Assembly (NCBI GenBank): GCA_017519415.1 | Contig: JAFWSI010000063.1 | Coordinates: 1 to 64,000 of the forward strand | Direction of reading: 5' to 3' | DNA length: 64,000 nucleotides | Source of the DNA: Ruminococcus sp. | GTDB taxonomy: Bacteria; Bacillota; Clostridia; Oscillospirales; Ruminococcaceae | Shown here: in pieces, positions 8,150 through 16,005 of the stretch | Layout: each line of letters starts with the position of its first letter | How positions within the stretch are numbered: the first letter of the stretch is position 1 | Made by a program: the position numbers and the translations under genes | The notes under the pieces: model-generated | The model's input: the letters and a program-made list of their open reading frames with translations, nothing else | Database searches by the model: none | What the model was told of the DNA's origin: nothing

Positions 8150-8989
8150 ATGAAGCTTTTACAATGCTATGTTGACAATATAATCACCACTGCCCTCATG
8201 GAGGACATAAACTACATCGACGCTGCTGCGGATAACCTTATCCCACCCGAGCACAGGAGCTCCGCTTATTACGTGGCTAAGGACACAGGAGTTGTCTGCG
8301 GTATAGAGGTGGCAAAAAGAGTATTCGACCTTGCAGGCGGCGATGTGGACTTCAGGATACTCCTTCAGGACGGCACAAAAGTGAACAAGGGCGATATTAT
8401 CGCAGAGCTTGAAGGCAGCACACTTACTCTCCTCAAAGGCGAGAGAACTGCCCTCAACCTTTTACAGCATATGTCGGGTATAGCTACTGCCACGAACAAG
8501 TGCGTGGAGCTGGTAAAGGGTACAAAGGCTGCCGTTACCGACACAAGAAAGACTCTCCCGGGACTTCGCGCTATACAGAAATATGCGGTAACTGTGGGCG
8601 GCGGAAAGAACCACCGCTTCAACCTCTCGGACGCGGCTATGCTCAAGGATAACCACATCGACGCTTACGGCGGCATAACTGCGGCGGTAAATGCTCTCCG
8701 CGAGAAGATAGGCCACACCGTCAAGATAGAGGTGGAGGTCCGCACACTGGAGGAGCTCCGCGAAGCTCTTGCCACAGGCGTTGAGATAATCATGCTGGAC
8801 AATATGAGCTGCGATGAGATGAAGCAGGCTGTTGAGATAGCAGGCGGCAAGGCTCTCCTTGAAGCTTCGGGCAATGTCACTGCCGAGAATATCCGCTCCG
8901 TAGCCGAAACAGGTGTGGATATAATCTCCCTCGGTGCCCTTACTCATTCCGTTAAATGCTTCGACATTTCCATGAAGATTAAGAAGTGA
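8150..8989 (+). CDS. nadC: Nicotinate-nucleotide pyrophosphorylase (quinolinate phosphoribosyltransferase)
   Basis: This enzyme converts quinolinate and PRPP to nicotinate mononucleotide in NAD synthesis. At 279 residues it has normal family length. Recognisable segments are ALMEDINYIDAAADNL at the N-terminus, LLKGERTALNLLQHMSGIAT, the TDTRKTLPGLRAIQKYAV substrate loop, GGGKNHRFNLSDAAMLKDNH, and EVEVRTLEE plus IMLDNMS in the barrel. The gene follows GAAAGGAC with good spacing. It cooperates with nadB upstream; an inverted repeat and the peptidase gene lie between them, so they may not share one transcript. Confidence 0.95.
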   Translation: MKLLQCYVDNIITTALMEDINYIDAAADNLIPPEHRSSAYYVAKDTGVVCGIEVAKRVFDLAGGDVDFRILLQDGTKVNKGDIIAELEGSTLTLLKGERTALNLLQHMSGIATATNKCVELVKGTKAAVTDTRKTLPGLRAIQKYAVTVGGGKNHRFNLSDAAMLKDNHIDAYGGITAAVNALREKIGHTVKIEVEVRTLEELREALATGVEIIMLDNMSCDEMKQAVEIAGGKALLEASGNVTAENIRSVAETGVDIISLGALTHSVKCFDISMKIKK

Positions 8990-9070
8990 TCAGTGGTTAG
9001 TTAATAGTGATCAGTTGGGAACGCCGCAGGCGTTCCATGTATGGGCGGATAATATCCGCCCTTTCTCATA
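8990..9070. repeat. Palindromic intergenic repeats after nadC
   Basis: Two hairpins, GGAACGCC-GCA-GGCGTTCC and GGGCGGAT-AAT-ATCCGCCC, follow a TTAGTTAATAGTGATCAG tract. The second hairpin is the same unit as the one after corA. They may act as terminators but lack a clean T-run. Confidence 0.6.
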
Positions 9071-9099
9071 GAAAAAATCTGAGAAAGGGACGTACTGAC

Positions 9100-9400
9100 A
9101 TGAAAAAACATCGCAATAGCTTTACTATCAATATTTGTACTTGCACTTGTAAGCTGCGGCAGCAATACCGACAGTGGTCAGCCCTCTGATAACGATATGC
9201 AGTATGATTGGGGCATTACGCTGACGGCGGAAAATGTGACTCCAAGCGGTCTGACTCTTGTTTGCGAACAGTCTGGCGGCGAAAACATAGCACAGCTGGA
9301 AACAGGCGAATACCGCATAGGCAAGGAATTTATGAGTTTCAGAGGTACGGGTGATTTCGATAAACAGGTCATCTATGCTGAGTTTTCGATTAAAGAATAG
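9100..9400 (+). pseudogene. Decayed lipoprotein gene (frameshift at the start, apparent internal deletion)
   Basis: ATG 9100 follows AAAGGGA at the right distance. The intact lipoprotein frame (KNIAIALLSIFVLALVSCGS, with a lipobox ending in Cys) is entered only if one A is removed from the A6 run at codons 2-3. As read, translation stops at 9189. The second frame continues to 9400 and encodes GITLTAENVTPSGLTLVC, then GEYRIGKEFMSFRGTGDFDK. In the bacterial Ig-like proteins I am reminded of, these two halves are separated by about 50 more residues, so an internal deletion is likely. Polymerase or ribosome slippage, or a sequencing error, could explain the frameshift alone but not the short domain. 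Confidence 0.55.
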
Positions 9401-9422
9401 TTTTTTCTTGGGAGGTGTTCCT

Positions 9423-9746
9423 GTGGAAAGAGTTCTGTGGCTTATCATTATGATTCCCATTGGCATTTTGTTTACCTGTCTCGGTATCTACGCATGGAGG
9501 CGGAAAAAGCCCATGTGGTTCTGGTCGGGCAGGGAAGTCAGGGAAACTGAAATAGCTGATATTCCTGCCTATAACAAAGCAAACGGGCTTATGTGGACAG
9601 CTTTTTCTGCTGTATTCTGGGCAGGCGCGGTTCTTGGGCTATTTCAGCTTGATATTGCAGGAATAGTTGTCGCTGTGGGAACTATCGTCGGGATACCTTT
9701 ACTGTTTCTTACTTATAAAAGGATATATTCAAAATATAAGCGCTGA
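9423..9746 (+). CDS. Small membrane protein of unknown function
   Basis: A 107-residue protein with three predicted membrane helices: VLWLIIMIPIGILFTCLGIYAW, then LMWTAFSAVFWAGAVLGLF, then IAGIVVAVGTIVGIPLLFL. A cytoplasmic-looking loop contains KPMWFWSGREV and DIPAYNKANG. Similar small proteins with the MWFWSG and AYNxANG segments occur in many Clostridia, but I know of no function. GTG 9423 is chosen because GGGAGGTG lies at 9410-9417; the open frame extends further 5' without a ribosome site. It follows the decayed lipoprotein gene directly, a pairing that may once have been functional. Confidence 0.65.
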   Translation: MERVLWLIIMIPIGILFTCLGIYAWRRKKPMWFWSGREVRETEIADIPAYNKANGLMWTAFSAVFWAGAVLGLFQLDIAGIVVAVGTIVGIPLLFLTYKRIYSKYKR

Positions 9747-9975
9747 ATATCGCAGCCGTCTGTATTGATATACGGGCGGTTTTTATTATTAGGGACGCCT
9801 TCTCTTGCAATGCGCCTCAAATGGGCTGTCGAGGACGCCAGCCCCTACAGATGATACCATATATGTACGGTTTTACACGGGCGGCGGAACGCCGCCCCCT
9901 ACAAGCTAAAGGAATATTCGCCCCTACAGGTATAATAATGCAAAATCGGCGCATAATACCGCTGAGGTGAGATGT
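9747..9975. repeat. Repeat-containing spacer before gerAA
   Basis: It contains an inverted copy (about 9823-9852) of the TGTAGGGGCTGGCGTCC unit seen after corA. It also has a GGGCGGCG-GAAC-GCCGCCCC hairpin and two further CCCCTACA ends. No gene is visible. Confidence 0.65.
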
Positions 9976-11418
9976 ATGGAAAAGGGAGAACTGCTGCCGG
10001 TTCTCGACAGCAGCATAGAGATGATACGCCGCATTTCAGGGAGCTCCTCGGACGTGCTCATAAACCGCTTCGTATCGGGGGGAGTACACTGCGCCCTGCT
10101 GTGCTGCGAGGGCATGGTGTCCGCATCTGTCATCACGGAGCTCATATTCGAGCCTGTTACAGACATACCGCGGCAGTCCTCCGCAGAGGAGCTCTACCGT
10201 TATATAAACGAGGAGCTCCTGCTGTCTACCGACCGTCCGCAGGTCGGGGACTACGATACTCTTTTCCGCCTGATGAACTCGGGCTTTGCTGTTCTTCTTG
10301 CAGATGGCATGGACTTCGGACTTGCCTTCGGCGTACAGGGATATGCCTCAAGGGGAGTTCAGGAGCCGCTGGGCGAGGGGAATATCATGGGAGCTCACGA
10401 GGGCTTCACGGAGACCGTCCGCACCAATATGTCCCAGATACGCAGGCGGCTGAAGTCTCCCGAGCTTGTCATGGAAATGCTCCGGAAGGGAGAAAAGAGC
10501 CATACCGACCTGTGTCTCTGTTATATGAAGGACAGAGTTCCCGAGGCGCTTATGGATCGGATACGCCGCTCACTTGACGGCATAGAGCTTGAAGCGATAC
10601 TGACTACAGGTTATATCCGGCCCTTCCTTGAGAAAAGGAGCTTTGAGATATTCGATTCGGCGGGAACTACCGAACGTCCCGACGTCCTTTGCTCTAAGCT
10701 GATAGAGGGCAGAGCTGCTCTGCTTGTGGACGGAGTCCCCTATGCCATAATAGTGCCGCGGCTGTTCTGCGAGAGCTTCCAGACCCTCGACGATTACGCG
10801 TACAAGCCCTATTACGCCGCATTCATACGCTGGCTGAAATACGCGGCATTCCTTGCGGCGGTGCTGCTGCCATCGTTTTACGTGGCGATAGTAATGTATC
10901 ACCCCGAGCTGCTCAACAGCACCCTCTTCATGCTCCTTGCGGACGCGGAAAAAAGAGCGCCCCTGTCCATACTGACTGAGGCGCTCTTCGCTCTGCTGAT
11001 GTATGAGATGATAAGGGAAGCGGGAGTAAGGCTGCCCAAGCCCGCAGGAGGAGCAGTCGGCATAATCAGCGGTCTCATAATCGGTGACGCGGCGGTAAAT
11101 TCGGGGCTTATAAGCACCCCGCTGCTCACCATGACAGCCCTTTCCGTACTAAGCGGACTTGTACTGCCAGAGCTTGCGCCGCAGCTGACGGTGCTTCGCC
11201 TTGCTTTCCTCATTGCAGGGGGAGCGATGGGGCTTTTCGGAATAAGTCTCCTTGCCTGCGGAGTGCTGGTGAACATATGCGCTACCGAGGACTACGGCTT
11301 CCCATACACTGCGCCGTTTTCGCCCTTCAGGAAGAGGGGGATGGGAGACACAGCGGTACGCAGCGATATAAGGAAGCTTCAGAGCCGCGGCTTTACTGTG
11401 GAGGAATATCATGAATGA
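9976..11418 (+). CDS. GerAA-family spore germination receptor subunit A
   Basis: A GerA A-subunit-like protein of 480 residues. The N-terminal soluble half (about residues 1-270) includes the family-like stretch EPLGEGNIMGAHEGFTETVRTNMSQIRRR-LKSPEL, close to the 'xGPxEAFxExxxxNixLIRRRixxpxL' pattern. The C-terminal half has about five membrane helices and the PKPAGGAVGIISGLIIGDAAV segment typical of the family. In spore formers it forms a nutrient receptor with GerB and GerC subunits in the spore inner membrane. ATG 9976 follows GAGGTGA; GTG 9967 overlaps that site. gerAB overlaps the 3' end. No other sporulation gene lies nearby, so the present role is uncertain. Confidence 0.85.
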   Translation: MEKGELLPVLDSSIEMIRRISGSSSDVLINRFVSGGVHCALLCCEGMVSASVITELIFEPVTDIPRQSSAEELYRYINEELLLSTDRPQVGDYDTLFRLMNSGFAVLLADGMDFGLAFGVQGYASRGVQEPLGEGNIMGAHEGFTETVRTNMSQIRRRLKSPELVMEMLRKGEKSHTDLCLCYMKDRVPEALMDRIRRSLDGIELEAILTTGYIRPFLEKRSFEIFDSAGTTERPDVLCSKLIEGRAALLVDGVPYAIIVPRLFCESFQTLDDYAYKPYYAAFIRWLKYAAFLAAVLLPSFYVAIVMYHPELLNSTLFMLLADAEKRAPLSILTEALFALLMYEMIREAGVRLPKPAGGAVGIISGLIIGDAAVNSGLISTPLLTMTALSVLSGLVLPELAPQLTVLRLAFLIAGGAMGLFGISLLACGVLVNICATEDYGFPYTAPFSPFRKRGMGDTAVRSDIRKLQSRGFTVEEYHE

Positions 11419-12391
11419 GATAAACGGCAGACAGCTGGGAGCAATGCTGCTCATAAGCGACGTTTACTTTCTTTTCTGCCTGAAGGGGAGCATATCTCCC
11501 GCAGCCCTGACAGGCTTTCTTGCCGCCTCGGCCCTACAGCTTCTGTTTGCGCTGGGGACGGCTGCAAGGGGCGGAGCGTCAGTGCGGCCGAGGATTTTTT
11601 TCCTTGGGTATTCCGTATTTCTCGGAGGCCTTGTTTTTTCCTCACTGTGGAGTGTCGGCGGCATGATATATATTCCCTGTGAGAACGGCTGCGGCATATG
11701 GGGGAGACTTATGACGGCAGCACTTATTGCGGCGGTCTGCATATACATCTCCCATGAGGGCATAAAGCCTGCGGCACGGGCATCGGTCATAGCTGCGGCG
11801 GCGGGAGCTCTCTGTCTTGCGGCAGACCTTGCGGGCTCCGTGAGCGGCGGGGACTGGAAGCATATCACCGAGCTTGAGGGCAGGGGAATGCTTTCGGAGA
11901 CCGTCAGGGGCTTTGCGCTGAGCGGCGGTACGGGCAGCTTTGCGGTACTGCTCGGAAGCGCAAAGGGAGACCGTGCAGGAATTACCGCGGGATACTTTGC
12001 CGCAAAGGCCGCCGTATCGTCGGCTGTCCTCCTTACGGCAATGGCCGTGGCCGGCAGGATAGCGGAGATAACCGAGCGTCCCGTTATCACGGCGATGCAG
12101 CTCTCACAGCCCTTTGAGGCTCAGCGCATAGACTCTCTTTTTCTTGTTATGTTCGTGGTGTTTGCCGTATTCACGGCGGCGCTGTATATGATAACGGCGA
12201 CACGGCTCATGAAGGAACTGTTCCCGCGGTTTGAGAAATACCGCAGCGCTGCTGCTGCAGTGCTTATGACAGCCGCAGCCCTTGTGATCTCGGGTCGGGA
12301 ACTGTTGCTTCTCCGCGCTGTACTGGCAGTCTCCGCGCTGCTGCTCCCGCTGACGGGCATAAAAAGATCCGCTGCGGGAAACAGCGGATGA
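11411..12391 (+). CDS. GerAB-family (APC-type) membrane protein
   Basis: A 326-residue integral membrane protein with about ten hydrophobic helices. It starts 8 bases before the gerAA stop, behind GGAGG, so translation is coupled. Position and topology match the GerB subunit, a permease-like partner of GerA. Sequence support is weaker than for gerAA: the N-terminus EINGRQLGAMLLISDVYFLF resembles GerAB 'IsxxQlxxlii' starts. It is shorter than the usual 360 residues or so. The third subunit is not directly downstream but at 14171, beyond two leftward genes. Confidence 0.65.
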   Translation: MNEINGRQLGAMLLISDVYFLFCLKGSISPAALTGFLAASALQLLFALGTAARGGASVRPRIFFLGYSVFLGGLVFSSLWSVGGMIYIPCENGCGIWGRLMTAALIAAVCIYISHEGIKPAARASVIAAAAGALCLAADLAGSVSGGDWKHITELEGRGMLSETVRGFALSGGTGSFAVLLGSAKGDRAGITAGYFAAKAAVSSAVLLTAMAVAGRIAEITERPVITAMQLSQPFEAQRIDSLFLVMFVVFAVFTAALYMITATRLMKELFPRFEKYRSAAAAVLMTAAALVISGRELLLLRAVLAVSALLLPLTGIKRSAAGNSG

Positions 12392-12403
12392 TCTTAACTG
12401 ATA

Positions 12404-12871
12404 TTACTGAGCGCCGCCGCTCTTTTTTATGCGGAGCGCCCGGAAAAAATCCGACAGTACAGCTGCGCATTCCTCTTCCATTACTCCTCCCGTGACTTCG
12501 GGGCGGTAGTTGTAGGGCAGACCGAACATTTTCTGCACCGAGACCGCAGAACCGCTTTTGGGATCGCAGGTTCCGAATATAACGTCGTCAATGCGGGAAT
12601 TGATGATCGCACCGCAGCACATGGGGCAGGGTTCAAGAGTGACGTATATCGCACAATCGGGGAGCCGCCAGCCTCCCAGCCTGCGGCAGGCCTGATCTAT
12701 TGCAATTATCTCGGCGTGTGCGAGAGCGTTTTTTGCTCTTTCACGCATATTCCTGCCTTCGCCGACTATCTCTCCCGTAGTCTTTTTAACGACCACGGCT
12801 CCCACGGGGACCTCGCCTTCATCTGCTGCAAGCCGTGCGAGCTCGAGAGCCCGGAGCATATATTTTTCCAT
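12404..12871 (-). CDS. tadA: tRNA adenosine(34) deaminase
   Basis: This zinc deaminase makes inosine at the wobble position of tRNA-Arg(ACG). The HAE zinc/catalytic motif is at residues 52-54 and PCPMC at 81-85, with the family segments EVPVGAVVV and GRNxRE. At 155 residues it has normal length. It starts behind AGGAGAAG, 9 bases after the CPBP-like gene, so both probably share one leftward transcript. The pair lies inverted between gerAB and the gerAC-like gene. Confidence 0.93.
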   Translation of the reverse strand: MEKYMLRALELARLAADEGEVPVGAVVVKKTTGEIVGEGRNMRERAKNALAHAEIIAIDQACRRLGGWRLPDCAIYVTLEPCPMCCGAIINSRIDDVIFGTCDPKSGSAVSVQKMFGLPYNYRPEVTGGVMEEECAAVLSDFFRALRIKKSGGAQ

Positions 12872-12880
12872 TGACTTCTC

Positions 12881-14044
12881 CTAAAAAACGAGTTTTATAA
12901 GGGCTGCCAGCAGACATATGCAGGCAACTGCGGGTACGGGGAAGCTTCTGAGCGCGAGAAAAAGACGTTCTCTGAGGTTTATCTGTGAGTAGTATTTTAC
13001 AAGGTGACGAGGCTTCTTTTTGCTTTTGAGCAGGTACAGGAGTATGACTCCCGCCGCACCGATAACGAAAACGATAAGTATGAAAGCATTACGCTGGAGC
13101 TTCAGCGGATCGGAAGAGCTTGCCTCCAGCAGTATCAGTGAAAGATTGTACATCTTGTAGATCATCTGTACGAAGATAGCGGTCATCAGGGTACCGCTGC
13201 GGAGCATTCCCACGGCTGCGACAGCCGAGATCATAACGGCAGCGGGGAGCTCGCGGAAATCCTGAACGAGAAGTCCCGCCATGGAGGACGTGATGATAAT
13301 AGCGAATATATCCCCGAATTGTCTGAGGGCGGTAAAGAGCGCACCTCTGAAAAGCATTTCCGTGAGTATGGAGACTATGAGTATATCGAACAGGGTGTAC
13401 ACTACGAACTGCTCCTGGCTCCATACCGAAACGTCGGTATTTATCGACTTGAAGAAATAATAGACCTGTCTTGTCCTGTTGGTGTAGATATTGGGAAGAC
13501 TTGTGACCGCGCTTACCGCCATTGACATGAAAAGTGCCCCGAGCATTTCGGAAGCGCTGTTGAGAGTGCTCATATATTCGAGCCGCAGAGGCATTTTCAG
13601 CCTTTTGCGTATGAATACCGAGGGTATCCATATCTTTGCGGAGGTGATCGCCACGAGAGCGGTAACGATCTCGACTCTGCCTCCCTGCATGGCCGTGCTG
13701 AAGAATGAGGCGTGGATGTCAAAGCCCAGCAGAGAAAACACCGAAACTATAAGCTTGCCGAGGATATTGTCAACGACGATCCATATGAGCATAGCGATGC
13801 CCGCCACGTTCATTATATTGGATACGACCTTTGTTTCTTCAGCGGCGGACGACTTGTTTTCAAAGCCCTTTCCGTCGATAAAAACACTTTCCTTGAGGTT
13901 TGACCTGAAATTGAAAGCGTACTGATTATCGGGATCCTTGCGCCATTTTATGAACTTCTGATTGTATTTTTCGTTCTGCGTGGAGTAGTCATACTCGCTG
14001 ACCACGTCCACTATGGCGCTATCTGAGGTGTCAGTGATGTCCAT
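12881..14044 (-). CDS. CPBP-family membrane protein, probably without protease activity
   Basis: A 387-residue protein with a cytoplasmic N-terminus of about 85 residues and then about eight membrane helices. SILTEMLFRGALFTALRQFG aligns with the first CPBP (CaaX protease / bacteriocin processing) motif, but the EExxxR core reads TEMLFR. The second motif His (FxxxH) is absent in SSMAGLLVQD. The third motif (HxxxN) reads QMIYK. With these catalytic positions lost it is likely a non-proteolytic relative. The start is ATG 14044 because GTAGGAGGTGAG lies immediately upstream; the frame also extends to a GTG inside that site. It is followed by tadA. Confidence 0.7.
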   Translation of the reverse strand: MDITDTSDSAIVDVVSEYDYSTQNEKYNQKFIKWRKDPDNQYAFNFRSNLKESVFIDGKGFENKSSAAEETKVVSNIMNVAGIAMLIWIVVDNILGKLIVSVFSLLGFDIHASFFSTAMQGGRVEIVTALVAITSAKIWIPSVFIRKRLKMPLRLEYMSTLNSASEMLGALFMSMAVSAVTSLPNIYTNRTRQVYYFFKSINTDVSVWSQEQFVVYTLFDILIVSILTEMLFRGALFTALRQFGDIFAIIITSSMAGLLVQDFRELPAAVMISAVAAVGMLRSGTLMTAIFVQMIYKMYNLSLILLEASSSDPLKLQRNAFILIVFVIGAAGVILLYLLKSKKKPRHLVKYYSQINLRERLFLALRSFPVPAVACICLLAALIKLVF

Positions 14045-14170
14045 TCGTCTCACCTCCTACAATTTCTCATATTAATAATAGCATATTTCTGTAAAAACAG
14101 TGTAGATATTTTAGCAGTATAGTGTGAACAATTAGTTAACTAATAAAATATTTTAAAGGAGCGTACAAAA

Positions 14171-14698
14171 ATGAGTTCAAGAATACTCTGCGGAGCCGCC
14201 GCAGCACTTGTTTTGCTGACGGGCTGCTCATCGGGAAGAATACACGAGCGCAGCTATCTGAGAGCCGCCGCATTCAGCGGCAGCAGTCTTACCCTGTCCT
14301 TTTTTGAAGAGGAGGACTGCCTTTCGGCGGAGGGTGAGAATATCCGCAGCGCCCTTGAGAATGCCGAGCTGAAAAATGGCAGGGAGATATTCACGGGCTT
14401 TACCGAGCTTGCCGTAATCGGTGACGGCGACGTCCGCGGTCTCCTTAATTCTCTGCTCAATGAATGGAAGGTATCGCCGTCCTGTATGATAGTTTACAGC
14501 AGCGACGGCGGCAGCCTGCTTGCGGAAGCCGGTGCCGAAAGGCTGAGAGGCATGGCAGAGCAGGCAGTGAAGCAGGGGATAGCTCCCGAATGCGATATAA
14601 TAACCCTGCTGAGCAGACTCTGTGCGGGAGAGCCCGCAGAGACAGCGGAGCTTTTTGCGGACGGTACTGCCGCAAGAAAGCGGATAAATCAGTTCTGA
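14171..14698 (+). CDS. GerAC-like lipoprotein, C-terminally short
   Basis: A lipoprotein signal (VLLTGC) starts a 175-residue protein. SYLRAAAFSGSSLTLSF and GREIFTGFTELAVIGDGDVRGLL resemble the N-terminal domain of GerAC, the C subunit of spore germinant receptors. Typical GerAC proteins are about 370 residues, so this is about half length and lacks the large C-terminal domain. An AAAGGAG lies upstream of the ATG. It belongs logically to gerAA-gerAB, 1.8 kb upstream, from which the inverted tadA/CPBP pair separates it. Its stop overlaps the convergent 14689-14889 gene by 10 bases. Confidence 0.6.
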   Translation: MSSRILCGAAAALVLLTGCSSGRIHERSYLRAAAFSGSSLTLSFFEEEDCLSAEGENIRSALENAELKNGREIFTGFTELAVIGDGDVRGLLNSLLNEWKVSPSCMIVYSSDGGSLLAEAGAERLRGMAEQAVKQGIAPECDIITLLSRLCAGEPAETAELFADGTAARKRINQF

Positions 14699-14889
14699 TG
14701 CCGCACTACGCCGTATTCGTCGTCAAGGCGGTAGTAGGGACAGGAGTAATTCGTACCCTGCAAAAAGCGGTACATCTCGTCCTCGTCCAGGTTCACCATG
14801 CAGACATAGCAGTCGTAATCCTCGTCGTAGACGTAATTGGTGCAGGTCTCGCAGTTGGTGGCCGTCTTTTTTTGCGGTTTGTTTTCCAT
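14689..14889 (-). CDS. Small cysteine-motif protein (DUF6472-like)
   Basis: A 66-residue protein rich in Asp, Tyr and Cys. CETCTNYVYDEDYDCYVC and NYSCPYYRLDDEYGVVRHQN give five Cys, which could bind a metal. I recall this pattern from the small Clostridia family DUF6472, of unknown function; the assignment is from memory. A good ribosome site (AAAGGAG) precedes it. It is the last gene of the leftward block, 20 bases after the sensor kinase. Confidence 0.7.
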   Translation of the reverse strand: MENKPQKKTATNCETCTNYVYDEDYDCYVCMVNLDEDEMYRFLQGTNYSCPYYRLDDEYGVVRHQN

Positions 14890-14909
14890 TGTATGCTCCT
14901 TTCAGAGCG

Positions 14910-15971
14910 TCACGCTCTCGGTACGGACATGAATATCCTGAATCCCTTTTCCGAGGGGGTAAAGGTTATCCTTCCACCGAGAGCTTCCGCACGGTCCCGC
15001 ATATTTTTCAGACCTATGCCGCTCTCCCTTATTTCCGAGCAGCTGCCGTTATCCTCCAGCATCAGCTGATAGAAGGCGGGGTGCTCGCGTATCACTATGC
15101 TTATTTTGTCGCCGTTGGAGTGCTTTACCGCATTGGAAAGCCCCTCCTTGACAACTCCTATCATGCAGAGCTTTATTTCTCCTGCCATGTGTTCGCCTGC
15201 GTCGCAGTCCAGAGTTACGGTGAAGCGGCTGTCCACTGTCCCGATACAGTCCTCGATGACGCGTCTCAGGTCTATGGAGTCGTCATGCAGGTCGTGTACG
15301 CTCTCCCGTATACTGGTCATGGCGCTGTCAAGGGTCCCGCGGAGACTTTCAAGGGGCTCGCGGAGCTCCTCGTCCTTGTTTATGACTATGAGGGCTCCCG
15401 ACTGGAGAAGGGAGCGCGTGAGCATATGTCCCACGTTGTCATGTATCTCGCGGGCAATGCGGTTCCTCTCCCTGAGAGTTGCCAGGTGTATCTCGTTGTC
15501 CTGTGCTTCCGCAAGGAGGAGGTTCTGCTCGTAAAGCTGTCTGTTCTTGCCTGCTATTTCATCGCGGAGCAGGGTCAGTCTGCGGACAGTATCCTCCAGT
15601 CCCGAAACCCGGAAATATATTATCACCGCCACCGCCATTGCGCAGAGTGTTATTATCAGCTGGCCCGCGCTCAGCTCCTTCAGCCTGAGCAGCACCAGTG
15701 CTCCCGGAGCAATGAGCCACCACTTCTTTTCCCACAGTGCGTCGTAGAGCAGCAGGGGGAGCATACAGAAGAAAAGGGGATAGATACCGCAGAGCAGTGA
15801 GCAGCCCAGTATGGCTGCGGAGGCGTACACAGTCCCGGTCAGGAGCTGTATCCCCGAGGATACGGCTATGACGGACAGTGCGACCACCACAGGCGCAGTG
15901 AAGCTGTCTGACAGAGCAAGGCTTGTAAGGCATATGAGAAGAATTGCCAGCTTATCTATGATACGGTTCAT
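14910..15971 (-). CDS. NarL/LuxR-class sensor histidine kinase (HisKA_3 type)
   Basis: The N-terminal half has about six membrane helices and no large extracellular domain. It is followed by a coiled stretch, the dimerisation/phosphoacceptor helix with RNRIAREIHDNVGHMLTRSL (His near residue 175), and an HATPase domain with VVKEGLSNAVKHS (about residue 280) and GIGLKNMRDRAEALGGR. Such kinases normally sit next to a NarL-type response regulator, but none is present on either side. It lies 34 bases after tsaD and 20 before the small Cys protein. The stimulus is unknown. Confidence 0.85.
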   Translation of the reverse strand: MNRIIDKLAILLICLTSLALSDSFTAPVVVALSVIAVSSGIQLLTGTVYASAAILGCSLLCGIYPLFFCMLPLLLYDALWEKKWWLIAPGALVLLRLKELSAGQLIITLCAMAVAVIIYFRVSGLEDTVRRLTLLRDEIAGKNRQLYEQNLLLAEAQDNEIHLATLRERNRIAREIHDNVGHMLTRSLLQSGALIVINKDEELREPLESLRGTLDSAMTSIRESVHDLHDDSIDLRRVIEDCIGTVDSRFTVTLDCDAGEHMAGEIKLCMIGVVKEGLSNAVKHSNGDKISIVIREHPAFYQLMLEDNGSCSEIRESGIGLKNMRDRAEALGGRITFTPSEKGFRIFMSVPRA

Positions 15972-16005
15972 ATCACACCGCCTTTCCGTATTTATGTGGC
16001 AGGTC

